29,271 nucleotides of DNA from Bacteroidota bacterium (GTDB lineage: Bacteria > Bacteroidota > Bacteroidia > B-17B0 > Aurantibacillaceae): NCBI GenBank assembly GCA_016702705.1, contig JADJDM010000033.1:1-29271 (forward strand). Direction: 5' to 3'. The translations under genes were made by a program, and so were the position numbers. The notes beneath the pieces were generated by a model that saw only the letters and a list, made by a program, of their open reading frames with translations, did no database searches and had not been told where the DNA came from. Shown in pieces: positions 1 to 8,714 of this stretch. The first letter of the stretch is position 1. Each line of letters opens with the position of its first letter.

Positions 1-1791
1 TTAGATAAATTTGGCTACTATGATATTTTCTTGATTGATAATGCAAATGGAAATATTGTTTACACTGTTTTTAAAGAATTAGATTTTGCAACATCCTTAC
101 ATAACGGACCTTTTAAAACTACCAATTTGGCTGATGCTTTTAGGTATGCTGATTATTCTAAAAACGATAATGAAGTACAGTTTGTAGATTTTAAGCCTTA
201 CCATCCTTCATATAATTCGCATGCGTCCTTTATTGCGGTGCCAATTATAGAAAACGGAGAAAAAATTGGAGTATTGGTTTTTCAGATGCCAATAGACAAA
301 ATTAATGATATCATGACAAGTAAACATCAATGGGATAGTGTTGGTTTAGGTAAATCTGGCGAAACCTATATTGTTGGTGGAGATTTTACATTAAGAAGTC
401 AATCGCGTTTTTTTATTGAGGACAGTGTTGGTTATTTTAATTTAATGCGTTCTATTAATGTACCACAAGCTACTATTTCTAAAATGCAAACATTTAAAAG
501 TACAATAGGTTTACAAAATATAAACACCGAAGGTACCAAAGCTGCATTAAACGGAGAAGTTGGAGCAAAAATATTTAATGATTACCGAAATCTAGCTGTA
601 CTATCATCCTATAAACCATTAAAAATCCAAGGAATGAAATGGGTTATTATGAGTGAGATTGATGAGGCAGAAGCATTTGAACAAGTTTATGAATTAAGAA
701 ATCAAGTATTAATTTTTGCTACCATACTTGCGATTTTTATATTCGGAATTTCTCTTTTTGTTTCTAAACAAATCACCAAACCTATCAAAGAATTAACCTA
801 CGATGCGCGCCAATTGCAAAAGGGGAATTTTGATGTAAAAATTACCATTGATAGAAAAGATGAGATTGGAGTCCTTGCAATGAGTTTCAAAAAAATGCAG
901 CACTCAATGAAAAAACTGATTGTTGAATTAAAAGAAATTAATCATAACCTGGAAGAGAAAGTGTTAGAGCGCACGCAGGACCTTCAATTGCAAAAGGAAA
1001 TGGTTGAGCATAAAAATAAAGAAATTGTTGACTCTATTAATTATGCAAAACGTTTGCAACAAGCTATACTGCCTACTCTAAATGCTGTTTATGAAGCTTT
1101 GCCTTCGTCCTTTATTTTATACAAACCAAAAGACATTGTAGCTGGCGATTTTTATTGGATGGAAAGCGTGCATGAACCAGATGGTTCAGAAAGAATATTA
1201 CTTGCTGCAGCAGATTGTACTGGACATGGCGTTCCGGGAGCAATGGTAAGTGTTGTAGGTGCAAATGGTTTAGAGCGTTGCGTAAAAGAATTTATGCTTC
1301 ATAAACCTTCTGATATTTTAGATAAGCTTACCGACCTAGTAATTAAAACTTTTGATACTACCGAAGAAGAAGTAAAAGACGGAATGGATATTACTTTGGT
1401 TTCGATAAACAAAGAAAATAAAACACTTGAATTTTCAGGAGCAAACAATCCACTTTGGATTATACGACAAGGTGTTGACGGTTTAGAGTTAATTGAAATA
1501 AAAGCCGACAAACAACCGATAGGAAAATTCGATTATCGTAAACCTTTTACCAACCACACTATACAATTACAGGAAGGTGATTGCATTTATTTATTTACCG
1601 ATGGTTATGCTGACCAATTTGGCGGGCCGCAGGGTAAAAAATTCAAATACAAAACGCTGAAAGACCTTTTAATGAGTTTGTACTCAAGCAATATGCAAAT
1701 GCAACACATTAAGATTAATGAGGCCTTTGAAGATTGGAAATCTGAGTACGAACAGGTGGACGATGTGTGTATCATAGGCTTCAGGCTTTAG
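1..1791 (+). CDS. Cache/HAMP sensor with C-terminal SpoIIE (PP2C-type) serine phosphatase, 5' partial
   Basis: The frame is open from base 1, so the true start lies upstream; the ATG at 31 is internal. In order the protein shows an extracytoplasmic sensor remnant (FGYYDIFLID, then GLGKSGETYIVG, as in Cache-type domains), one membrane segment at about nt 708-765 (LIFATILAIFIFGISLFV), a HAMP domain at about 745-915 (ITKPIKEL, DEIGVLAMSF), a coiled-coil linker, and a SpoIIE/PP2C-like phosphatase at about 1100-1790. Candidate metal-binding aspartates are in GDFYW (1147), ADCTGHGVPGA (1213), TDGYADQ (1600) and DDVCIIG (1759-1764). The family dephosphorylates phosphoserine on anti-anti-sigma-like partners or acts as an output module of a membrane sensor. 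No partner gene is visible here. Ligand and target are unknown. Domain calls are firm. Confidence 0.9.
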   Translation, partial: LDKFGYYDIFLIDNANGNIVYTVFKELDFATSLHNGPFKTTNLADAFRYADYSKNDNEVQFVDFKPYHPSYNSHASFIAVPIIENGEKIGVLVFQMPIDKINDIMTSKHQWDSVGLGKSGETYIVGGDFTLRSQSRFFIEDSVGYFNLMRSINVPQATISKMQTFKSTIGLQNINTEGTKAALNGEVGAKIFNDYRNLAVLSSYKPLKIQGMKWVIMSEIDEAEAFEQVYELRNQVLIFATILAIFIFGISLFVSKQITKPIKELTYDARQLQKGNFDVKITIDRKDEIGVLAMSFKKMQHSMKKLIVELKEINHNLEEKVLERTQDLQLQKEMVEHKNKEIVDSINYAKRLQQAILPTLNAVYEALPSSFILYKPKDIVAGDFYWMESVHEPDGSERILLAAADCTGHGVPGAMVSVVGANGLERCVKEFMLHKPSDILDKLTDLVIKTFDTTEEEVKDGMDITLVSINKENKTLEFSGANNPLWIIRQGVDGLELIEIKADKQPIGKFDYRKPFTNHTIQLQEGDCIYLFTDGYADQFGGPQGKKFKYKTLKDLLMSLYSSNMQMQHIKINEAFEDWKSEYEQVDDVCIIGFRL

Positions 1792-1823
1792 GCTTTATAT
1801 TAGAAAAATTGGCTTTTTTAGCT

Positions 1824-1831
1824 TAAATTTG
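1824..1831 (+). promoter_or_regulatory. Bacteroidota -7 promoter element (TAnnTTTG)
   Basis: TAAATTTG matches the Bacteroidota -7 consensus exactly and lies 18 bases before the ATG of the ABC-F gene, implying a very short leader without a clear Shine-Dalgarno sequence. No matching -33 TTTG was found at the usual distance, so the call rests on one box. Confidence 0.5.
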
Positions 1832-1849
1832 CGCCCTTAAATTTCTATC

Positions 1850-3478
1850 ATGATTACGGTATCCAACATCACCTTGCAATATGGCAAGCGCGTATTATTC
1901 GACGAGGTAAATATCAAATTTATTCCGGGCAATTGTTATGGTATTATTGGTGCTAATGGCGCTGGTAAATCTACCTTCATGAAAATCCTTTCGGGAGAGA
2001 TTGAAGCTAACAAAGGAGATGTAAATATTCTTCCTGGTTTACGTATGAGTGTATTGAAACAAAATCACTTTGAGTTTGATGAGTTTCAAGTTTTAGAAAC
2101 TGTTATTATGGGAAACAAACGTTTGTTTCAAATAATGAAAGATAAGGATGCCATTTATGCTAAGGAAGATTTTAGTGAAGCAGATGGAATTAAAGCTGCT
2201 GAATTAGAAGGTGAGTTTGGGGAAATGAACGGTTGGAATGCAGAAAGTGATGCCGCTACTTTACTCGCTGAATTAGGAATTCCTGAAGATTACCATTACA
2301 AAGAAGTAAAAGATTTAACAGGTAAAGAAAAAGTAAAAGTTCTATTAGCTCAAGCATTATTCGGAAACCCTGATATCCTATTATTAGATGAGCCTACCAA
2401 CGATTTGGATGTTGAAACTATTTCTTGGTTAGAGAATTTCCTTGCTGATTTTCAAAATACGGTTATTGTTATTTCCCATGACCGTCACTTTTTAGATGCG
2501 GTGTGTACACACATTTGCGATATTGATTATGGTAAATTACAAAGTTATACTGGTAACTATAGTTTCTGGTATCACATGAGTCAGTTAGCTTTAAAACAAC
2601 GTAGCGATTCAAATAAAAAGATTGAAGATAAACGAGCAGAGTTACAAGACTTTGTTAGAAGATTCTCTGCAAATGCAAGTAAATCTAGCCAAGCAACCAG
2701 TCGTAAAAAATTATTAGAGAAATTGGTTGTAGATGAAATTCCTGCAAGTAATAGAAAGTATCCTGCAATTATTTTTAATCAATTACGTGAAGCAGGAGAT
2801 CAAATTTTACACATCGAAAATTTAAGCAAATCGAACGCGGATGGTGTGTTATTTAAAAATGTACACATCAATGTTCGTAAAGGAGATAAGATTGCATTCC
2901 TTGCAAAAAATCATTTAGCAATTACTTCATTATTCCAAATCATAAATAAAGAATTAGAAGCTGATAGTGGAACATTTGAATTTGGTACAACTATCAACAC
3001 ATCATATTTACCAAACGAAAATGCATCATACTTTACAGTTGATTATAATTTAATTGATTGGTTACGTCAATACTCAACAGATAAAGATGAAACATACATT
3101 CGTGGATTTTTAGGCAAGATGTTGTTTAGTGGTGAAGAGGTTTTAAAAAAGTGTAATGTATTATCGGGTGGAGAAAAAGTACGTTGTATGTTGTCGCGTA
3201 TGATGCAAATGAATGCGAACTTCTTAACCATGGATGATCCAACCAATCACTTAGATTTGGAAGCGATTATTTCGTTGAATGAAGGAATGAAAGATTTTAA
3301 AGGAACCATCCTTTTCACATCTCATGATCATGAGTTAACACAAACGATTGCAAATCGTATTATCGAATTAACTCCAAATGGCATGATTGATAAGTCATGT
3401 ACCTATGATGAATACTTAGCAAGCGAAGATGTGCAGAAGCAACGTGAGACGTTGTATGGGGTGAAGAAGAAGAAATAG
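1850..3478 (+). CDS. ABC-F family ATPase (YbiT-like, ribosome-associated) with degenerate second ATP site
   Basis: A 542-residue soluble protein with two ABC modules and no membrane segments, the layout of ABC-F translation factors. Module 1 has an intact Walker A (GANGAGKST, residues 34-42), a weak signature LTGKEK (156-161) and Walker B ILLLDE (176-181) with switch His210. A charged linker of about 70 residues (240-310) follows, as expected for the P-site tRNA interaction motif. Module 2 keeps the signature LSGGEK (438-443) and switch His492, but its Walker A position reads LAKNHLAITSL (351-361), with no GxxGxGKS, and the catalytic Glu is Asp (MDDP, 461-464). From memory, Bacteroidota YbiT-like homologues share the degenerate second Walker A, so it is probably not damage. 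Family role: binds the ribosomal E site and relieves stalling; a resistance role is possible but unsupported. Confidence 0.9.
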   Translation: MITVSNITLQYGKRVLFDEVNIKFIPGNCYGIIGANGAGKSTFMKILSGEIEANKGDVNILPGLRMSVLKQNHFEFDEFQVLETVIMGNKRLFQIMKDKDAIYAKEDFSEADGIKAAELEGEFGEMNGWNAESDAATLLAELGIPEDYHYKEVKDLTGKEKVKVLLAQALFGNPDILLLDEPTNDLDVETISWLENFLADFQNTVIVISHDRHFLDAVCTHICDIDYGKLQSYTGNYSFWYHMSQLALKQRSDSNKKIEDKRAELQDFVRRFSANASKSSQATSRKKLLEKLVVDEIPASNRKYPAIIFNQLREAGDQILHIENLSKSNADGVLFKNVHINVRKGDKIAFLAKNHLAITSLFQIINKELEADSGTFEFGTTINTSYLPNENASYFTVDYNLIDWLRQYSTDKDETYIRGFLGKMLFSGEEVLKKCNVLSGGEKVRCMLSRMMQMNANFLTMDDPTNHLDLEAIISLNEGMKDFKGTILFTSHDHELTQTIANRIIELTPNGMIDKSCTYDEYLASEDVQKQRETLYGVKKKK

Positions 3479-3499
3479 GCTTCGAGTGCCTCAGCCTAC
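3479..3499. repeat. REP-like half element, left copy
   Basis: The sequence starting directly after the ABC-F stop codon (TTCGAGTGCCTCAGCCTAC) is, read on the other strand, similar to the ends of the element at 3631-3671 (GGCTGAG near one end, TCGAAG at the other). The two therefore form an imperfect inverted pair around the central hairpin at 3540-3591. From memory, such GGCTGAG...CGAAG motifs recur between genes in many Bacteroidota genomes. Confidence 0.45.
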
Positions 3500-3539
3500 T
3501 TCTAAGCATAAAGGCATTAGATTTTTATAAATTTCGTTT

Positions 3540-3591
3540 CATGTCTTTTCTCGATACATCCGCCGAAAGGGCGGACACTCGAAATGACATG
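3540..3591. repeat. Palindromic intergenic hairpin (REP-like, central copy)
   Basis: Nested inverted repeats: CATGTC (3540-3545) pairs with GACATG (3586-3591), TCGA (3551-3554) with TCGA (3579-3582), and TCCGCC (3559-3564) with GGCGGA (3570-3575) around a GAAAG loop. It sits between two convergent genes, is much more GC-rich than its surroundings, and has no convincing ORF. It may also help end transcription from both sides, but there is no T-run directly after the stem. Confidence 0.6.
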
Positions 3592-3630
3592 ATTGAAATA
3601 TATCAAGTCAAAACGATAGTTAGGTGGAGT

Positions 3631-3671
3631 GTCAGGCTGAGCCTGCCTATCGGCAGACAGGCTTTTCGAAG
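3631..3671. repeat. REP-like element with internal palindrome, right copy
   Basis: CAGGC TGA GCCTG (3633-3645) is a perfect short hairpin. It overlaps CTGCC (3643-3647) TATC GGCAG (3652-3656), and the outer GCCTG/CAGGC (3641-3645/3658-3662) extends the pairing. The element ends in TTCGAAGT next to the stop codon of the reverse-strand gene at 3673. Its outer parts match the reverse complement of 3479-3499, with the internal palindrome as the extra segment. Confidence 0.55.
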
Positions 3672-3672
3672 T

Positions 3673-4116
3673 CTACCAATGTGTACACCTGCTATTATCC
3701 TTTTTCCCAAATTTAAATTTCTTTTTCTTGGGAGATTTGTGTTTGGTGGGTTTAACTCTTTTGTGTTTTATACGATGCTTTGTTGCTTTCTCTGTTTTTA
3801 ATTCGTTTTTGCTTACAACTGCAAGTTCTTCCTCTTCAATTTCAGTGTGTTCTTTTATTTCTTTGTCTCTGTTTATTATATCTGTGCTGGCATCAATAAC
3901 AGTAACTATTGAAGTGCCAACTTTAGTTATTTGAGCAAATGTTTTTTCTTTGTTAAGCTCTCGCTGATATTCTTCATCAGCAGCTTTTTGGTATTTGTGG
4001 CAAGGGCAGTTTGGATTACGTGGGTCGTTTATGTCATATTGAGTCCCATTGTTTTCTTGCGCAAGTATGCTGCAAGAAAACAATAAGAACAAATATGTGA
4101 ACGCTATAACTTTCAT
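3673..4116 (-). CDS. Small secreted protein with a CPC motif and a lysine-rich basic tail, function unknown
   Basis: 147 residues, not recognised. The N-terminus is a signal peptide (MKVIAFTYLFLLFSCSILAQ) with likely signal peptidase I cleavage before QENN; the internal LFSC is a poor lipobox. After cleavage comes DPRNPNCPCHKYQ with two closely spaced cysteines, then an acidic helical stretch, then about 40 residues dominated by Lys, Arg and His (KHKRVKPTKHKSPKKKKF), ending in CTHW. The tail could bind an anionic surface such as LPS, peptidoglycan or nucleic acid; this is inference. The start at 4116 is supported by the signal peptide. It lies 47 bases downstream of the alpha-2-macroglobulin gene on the same strand and may be cotranscribed with it. 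Confidence 0.7.
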   Translation of the reverse strand: MKVIAFTYLFLLFSCSILAQENNGTQYDINDPRNPNCPCHKYQKAADEEYQRELNKEKTFAQITKVGTSIVTVIDASTDIINRDKEIKEHTEIEEEELAVVSKNELKTEKATKHRIKHKRVKPTKHKSPKKKKFKFGKKDNSRCTHW

Positions 4117-4138
4117 TTTAGATCCTATTCAGTCATTA

Positions 4139-4154
4139 TTGGTGTTGTCACCAA
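4139..4154. other. Short intergenic hairpin between the alpha-2-macroglobulin and small basic protein genes
   Basis: TTGGTG (4139-4144) pairs perfectly with CACCAA (4149-4154) around a TTGT loop. It lies in the 47-base gap between two same-strand genes. No T-run follows in the direction of transcription, so a Rho-independent terminator is not supported; an mRNA processing or stability role is possible. Confidence 0.35.
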
Positions 4155-4163
4155 CAATATAAT

Positions 4164-7100
4164 TTAGCTTTTCTTTACAATAATTTTTTCGGCACCTGCC
4201 CATACTTTGTGTTCGTTTGTATAATACAAGTAAGCACAAGAAGCTGGACTATCATACTCACCAGGCATTTCTGCTTTAAGGTCTAATTTAATTTCCTTTA
4301 CGGCATTTGGTGCAAGACATCTGTAATAAATGGCAATGTTGTTTCCTTTTATTTCATAGTAGTCAATCATTTTTTTGTCTTGCAATTCTTTTAATTGCCA
4401 TGGTTGTGCTGTAAATCCTGCAGGTATTCCAATAATTGCCATAGTGCTTGGTAAACCTTCGTTCTTTTTGTTTGTTACAATGCTTGTTAAACGAACTGTT
4501 TCACCAACGGTAACTGATTTGCTTTCAAGTTTAGAAGTTAAGTCAACTGAGCAATTGATGCTGCTTTCAGGTAAATTAGTACTCCAGTTAATTGCCATTG
4601 AGTATGGTAATGGAGTTTTAACACCAATGAATTTTACTTTAACTGTGTGTTTACCTTCATCAGTAATGTTTTTTTCTAACTCTTCAATTACAATTGCATC
4701 TTTTTGCCCCGCTTTGTATTCGCGCTCTGCAACTTTTTTTCCATCGATGTATAGAACAATCGTTCCATCTTCCGAAGTTTTTTTGCTTCCTTTTGCAAAT
4801 TCAGTAATTGCTTTTAATGCAAGTACTGTTCCTTGTGAGTTACCAAATGAACCGCTTCCTTTTCTGCTGTTTACAAGGTAATCAACTGCTTTAGTAATTG
4901 ATGCCCCGTTTTTACCTTCTTCTTTCATCATTGCTAATGCAGCTAAAGATGTTGTTTCAATAATTAATGATTGTCCTTGAGAGTAGGTGATTGAATGTGA
5001 TTTACCTAAAAAGCTTCCATCGTTTTGTTGTTGTTTTAATAAGGCTGATAAAGCATCGTTTGCTTTTTTAGGTTCTTTTAAATTAGCAGCAGAACATGAC
5101 ATTAATGCTAACATGTATGGATCTTTTGATTCAATAGCTTGTTTGTATGATTCATCAAACTCTTTTTTAATGTTTGTATAACCAGCTTCTGATAAGGAGT
5201 AAACAATGTATGCATCGGTAATTTCTTTACTTGCTCTTCCAAAATTATCTAAAGCTTGTGCACTTCTTTGGAAACCACCTTTGCCATCTTTTCTTGCCAT
5301 TAACCATTCAGCAGTTCTGTCAATCATTTTTTGATCAACATCACCACCTACATTTTTCATATCGTTAAACTGCATTAAACCAAAAGCGCTTAAAGCTTCA
5401 TGTCCTGGGTTTGAACCAAACCACTCATAGCCTTTGTCTTTTGTTTCGTAAGTAATTAAACGCTTGTAGCCTCTGTTTAATAATGCAGTAGCATTCGCCA
5501 TTACTTTATCATCTTTATTATCGGTAGCTTTTAAATAATCTAACACCATTGCATTTGGATATGAGCTCATAGATGTTTGCTCAAAACAACCTGAAGGCTC
5601 ACGTAAAATTCCTTCAATGCCTTTCATTAAATCATTTACCACACTTGGGAAGGCAGTGAATGTAGCTTTTAACGAACCTTTAACTACATTGCGATTTGAG
5701 AAGGAGAATTCTTTTTCTACATCTTGTGCAGAGAAAGAAGCACTTACTGGAAATCCTTTAGATACAATTTTGATTTTTTGAGTAAATGCATCTCCTAGCC
5801 CGCAAGCTTTAAATTTAATGGTGAATTCACCTTCACCCATTTTATCTAATACTTTGTAATCTAAATAAATTGTTTTTGCTTTACCTGGCATTACTGTTTG
5901 TAATTCGGGAGTTTTAGTAATTGCTTCTAAGGCTTCAGGAGCAAGGATGTCAAGCTTTCCACCTAAAGGTTTGTCTGTATTGTTTGTTAAAGTTAAAGGA
6001 ATCGAAACTAAATCTTGCATTGCAACTTCAATCGGAATTTTTGTACTCATGCCAAAAGGTAATTGTGTGAAGAATGTTTTTTCTCCTCTTCCAATTGTTC
6101 CTTCTTTGCTAATACCTTCAACTGTTGTTCGGAAAGAAGAAACATCATCCGACATATAAAACTCAATTGTTTTTTTACCTGTGTGGTCAATGTCTAAATT
6201 AGAGTTCCAATAAATCGTATTTCTAAAATCAGTTCTTACTTCTACGTTTTCTTCTTTCGCATATTCAGGCGCATAGAATTGGCGGCCTCTTTGATACTTA
6301 GGAGCTTGAACAACATTTGCATTGTTGTTATTTTTAGTAGCATTGTTCCACATAAAAGCATTTCCTCTGTTATCGCCAACATTTAAATTCATAGCTTCAC
6401 CTGCCATTAAACCAGGCATTTAGATCTGGCTTTTACATTAGCATTATTATACAGGAGCTTTATTTTTCTCTGCTTTTTTAGCGTCTTTTCTTTCAATTTA
6501 GGAGCATTCTTTTGTACTGGTGCCATCGCAGGCAGAGCAACAACATTATCGTTTGCCACGCCTTCTGCAAAAGCCATTTCATTTTCTTTTACAACACCAT
6601 TTCCAACACCATTAGCTGCAGGTACATTTTGTGCTTTTTGTTTCCTCCTTTAGAATAGTAGGTAGGGTATTTATATGGCTTGTATAAATAAATAACTAAG
6701 TTGTTGTTATAGTCAGCAAGGTAAGTGTATTGCGGATTGTAACCAGTAGCACTTGTATTAATGTTTATAGGGGAAGTAAGGTCAATATTGCTTAAAGTAA
6801 ACTTTCCAGTTTCAGTGGTTGTGATATCCGTAGTAACTCCCACTTTTACTTTTGCACCTTTCATTGGTTTACCAGTTTCAGCATCCATAACAACACCACT
6901 TACAATTGTTTTTTCGGCTTGGTAAGTAAGTAGTGGTTTTTCGGTAGAAAGAATTTTCTCCCAAGTAAATTTTCTCCAGCCTGATGTCATTAGCAATAAA
7001 TCCAATGCTTTTGTAGCTTTCTCTTCTTTTTCATCAAAGTAAAAAGAAGGCTCTTCTACTTTTGCATTCAAATCGTTTTCTAATAATAGTTGTGATAAAA

Positions 7101-8622
7101 TATTTCCAGATTTATCATTAGCGAAAGATAAAAACTGGTCGTTAACTACACTCATTGATAAATTAGCAGGTGCAGGCATTCCTTTTTCATCTTTTACTTT
7201 AATTGTCATTTTTACTTTTTCGCGAGGCAAGTATTTTTCTTTATCTGTTTCAATAGATACACTTAATTTTTTATCAGGATTTGTAAAAGTTAAACGCTCA
7301 GCACGCTCAATTCCTTTAGCATCAAACAATGTAATTTGTGCAACACCAATTGGGAAGTTCGCAGTAGATATATTTATTGTGTTCTCACCTTTTTTAGCAT
7401 CAATTGCACTTGAGTAATAAATGTGTCCGCGAACCTGTGCTACTAATGATAATTGCTCTTGCTCGGTAGTTTTAATTTTAGCAGTTATTTCGCTTGTTTT
7501 AGAGTTATCAATGTTCAATACATAACCTCTAGCCAATACTTCGGGCATTTCATATACTTTGCTTATTCCTTCAGGTTTTGTAATTTTTACCGAATATTTT
7601 TCATTTGCTGTTGGAGTAAATTTAAAAGCACCCATTCCATTATGAAAACTTGAGAATGTACTTACAACTGCATTTTTAGAATTAAGAACAACACCTTCAA
7701 TATCAGCAGCTTTACCAAATTCGTTTAATGCTTTAAAGGCAACGTTACTTTCTAAACCAGTAACTAATTCGCCACCTTCCGGTAATAAAGCTAAATCTAT
7801 TTTATTTAATACAATTGGTATAGAACGAGAAACACTTTCTGTACTTCCATTGTAATCTATCATTACATTTAATAAACCATCATTGCTTGCTAAATCTTTT
7901 GGTAAATTAAATTTGATAAATTTAATTCCTTCTTCATCTGTTAAATCAACTTTCTCAATAAATTTCTTGCCATCAATGTTCGAAACAAATTTTATTTTGT
8001 AGTTGGCAAGCGCCTTGTTGTCATTGGTGTTTAGTTCAAGTTTAGCAATTACTTCATCACCTGCACCAAAGGCTTTACGTTCAAATTCTAATTTCATTTT
8101 AAGTTTAGGAAGTATAACTTTTTGAACTTGAATTTCTTTTTCAAAAATGTTTTTCTCCCAATCTTTTTCCTCACCTGCATAAGTATTTTTCATCCAATTG
8201 GTATAGGCGCGTACTTTGTAAATACCACCAACCATTTCATTATCTATTTTAAAATCGCCAGATGTTTTACCATTCTTAGCAATTAGGTTAATAGTTTTTT
8301 CAACCGAACCTTTTGGGTTAATTAATTCTACATGCACAATATCACTTTGTGTAGAAGGCTGAAATTCTTTTCCGTTTACCAAGTATGCCGAAAACCAAAC
8401 ATCTTCACCTGGTTCATACATAGGTTTATCAAAATGCAAATACAAACGTTCTTCAGGAAGCGTTTCGTTGTAAGCATTTAATTTTGTTTTTAATTTCTTT
8501 GTAAATTCATTATCAATAGCTAGTTTAAAATAGCTGTTTGGTGTTATCCATGCAAGGATGGTAGAAACGATAATGATAAGGGAAAGTGCCTTAGCTGTTT
8601 TGGTAAATTTTATATTGCTCAT
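4164..8622 (-). CDS. Bacterial alpha-2-macroglobulin family protein with thioester motif, split by frameshifts
   Basis: One gene of about 1,485 codons, broken near 6420-6640 by about four small indels, several in A/T runs. Reading across them restores a continuous Ala/Asn/Lys-rich linker. Start 8622 is chosen because a signal peptide follows (MSNIKFTKTAKALSLIIIVS); an in-frame ATG at 8676 adds 18 residues before it. Order: MG2-type macroglobulin domain (ERLYLHFDKPMYEPGEDVWF), further MG domains, a carboxypeptidase-regulatory-like beta domain (VSGVVMDAETGKPMKGAKV), the linker, then the A2M core with thioester motif GCFEQ (nt 5577-5591), an alpha-alpha toroid thioester domain (GYKRLITYETKDKGYEWFG) and a C-terminal receptor-binding-like domain. 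Family role: envelope trap for attacking proteases, covalent through the Cys-Gln thioester. No lipobox is visible, and no adjacent penicillin-binding protein, the common partner of such genes, is present. Confidence 0.85.
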
Positions 8623-8714
8623 GATGATAAATTTTCTCGGTTTAACATTTAGATGCTGCTTTTTAGAAAATTCCACAGATAAAAATAAAATACAAACAAC
8701 TGATTTTCAGTATT

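Noticed and set aside
1776..1799. Three short AGGCTT-type repeats after the SpoIIE gene.
   Set aside because: Six- to seven-base units in a simple AT-rich context; nothing links them to a function.
3541..3801. A forward open frame of 86 codons across the intergenic region.
   Set aside because: It is translated repeat and hairpin DNA followed by antisense of the small secreted protein; no domain or signal is present.
4139..4154. Rho-independent terminator after the alpha-2-macroglobulin gene.
   Set aside because: The stem is only 6 bp and no T-run follows in the direction of transcription.
4375..6159. Several forward-strand open frames inside the alpha-2-macroglobulin gene.
   Set aside because: They are antisense shadows of a clear coding region and have no recognisable protein features.
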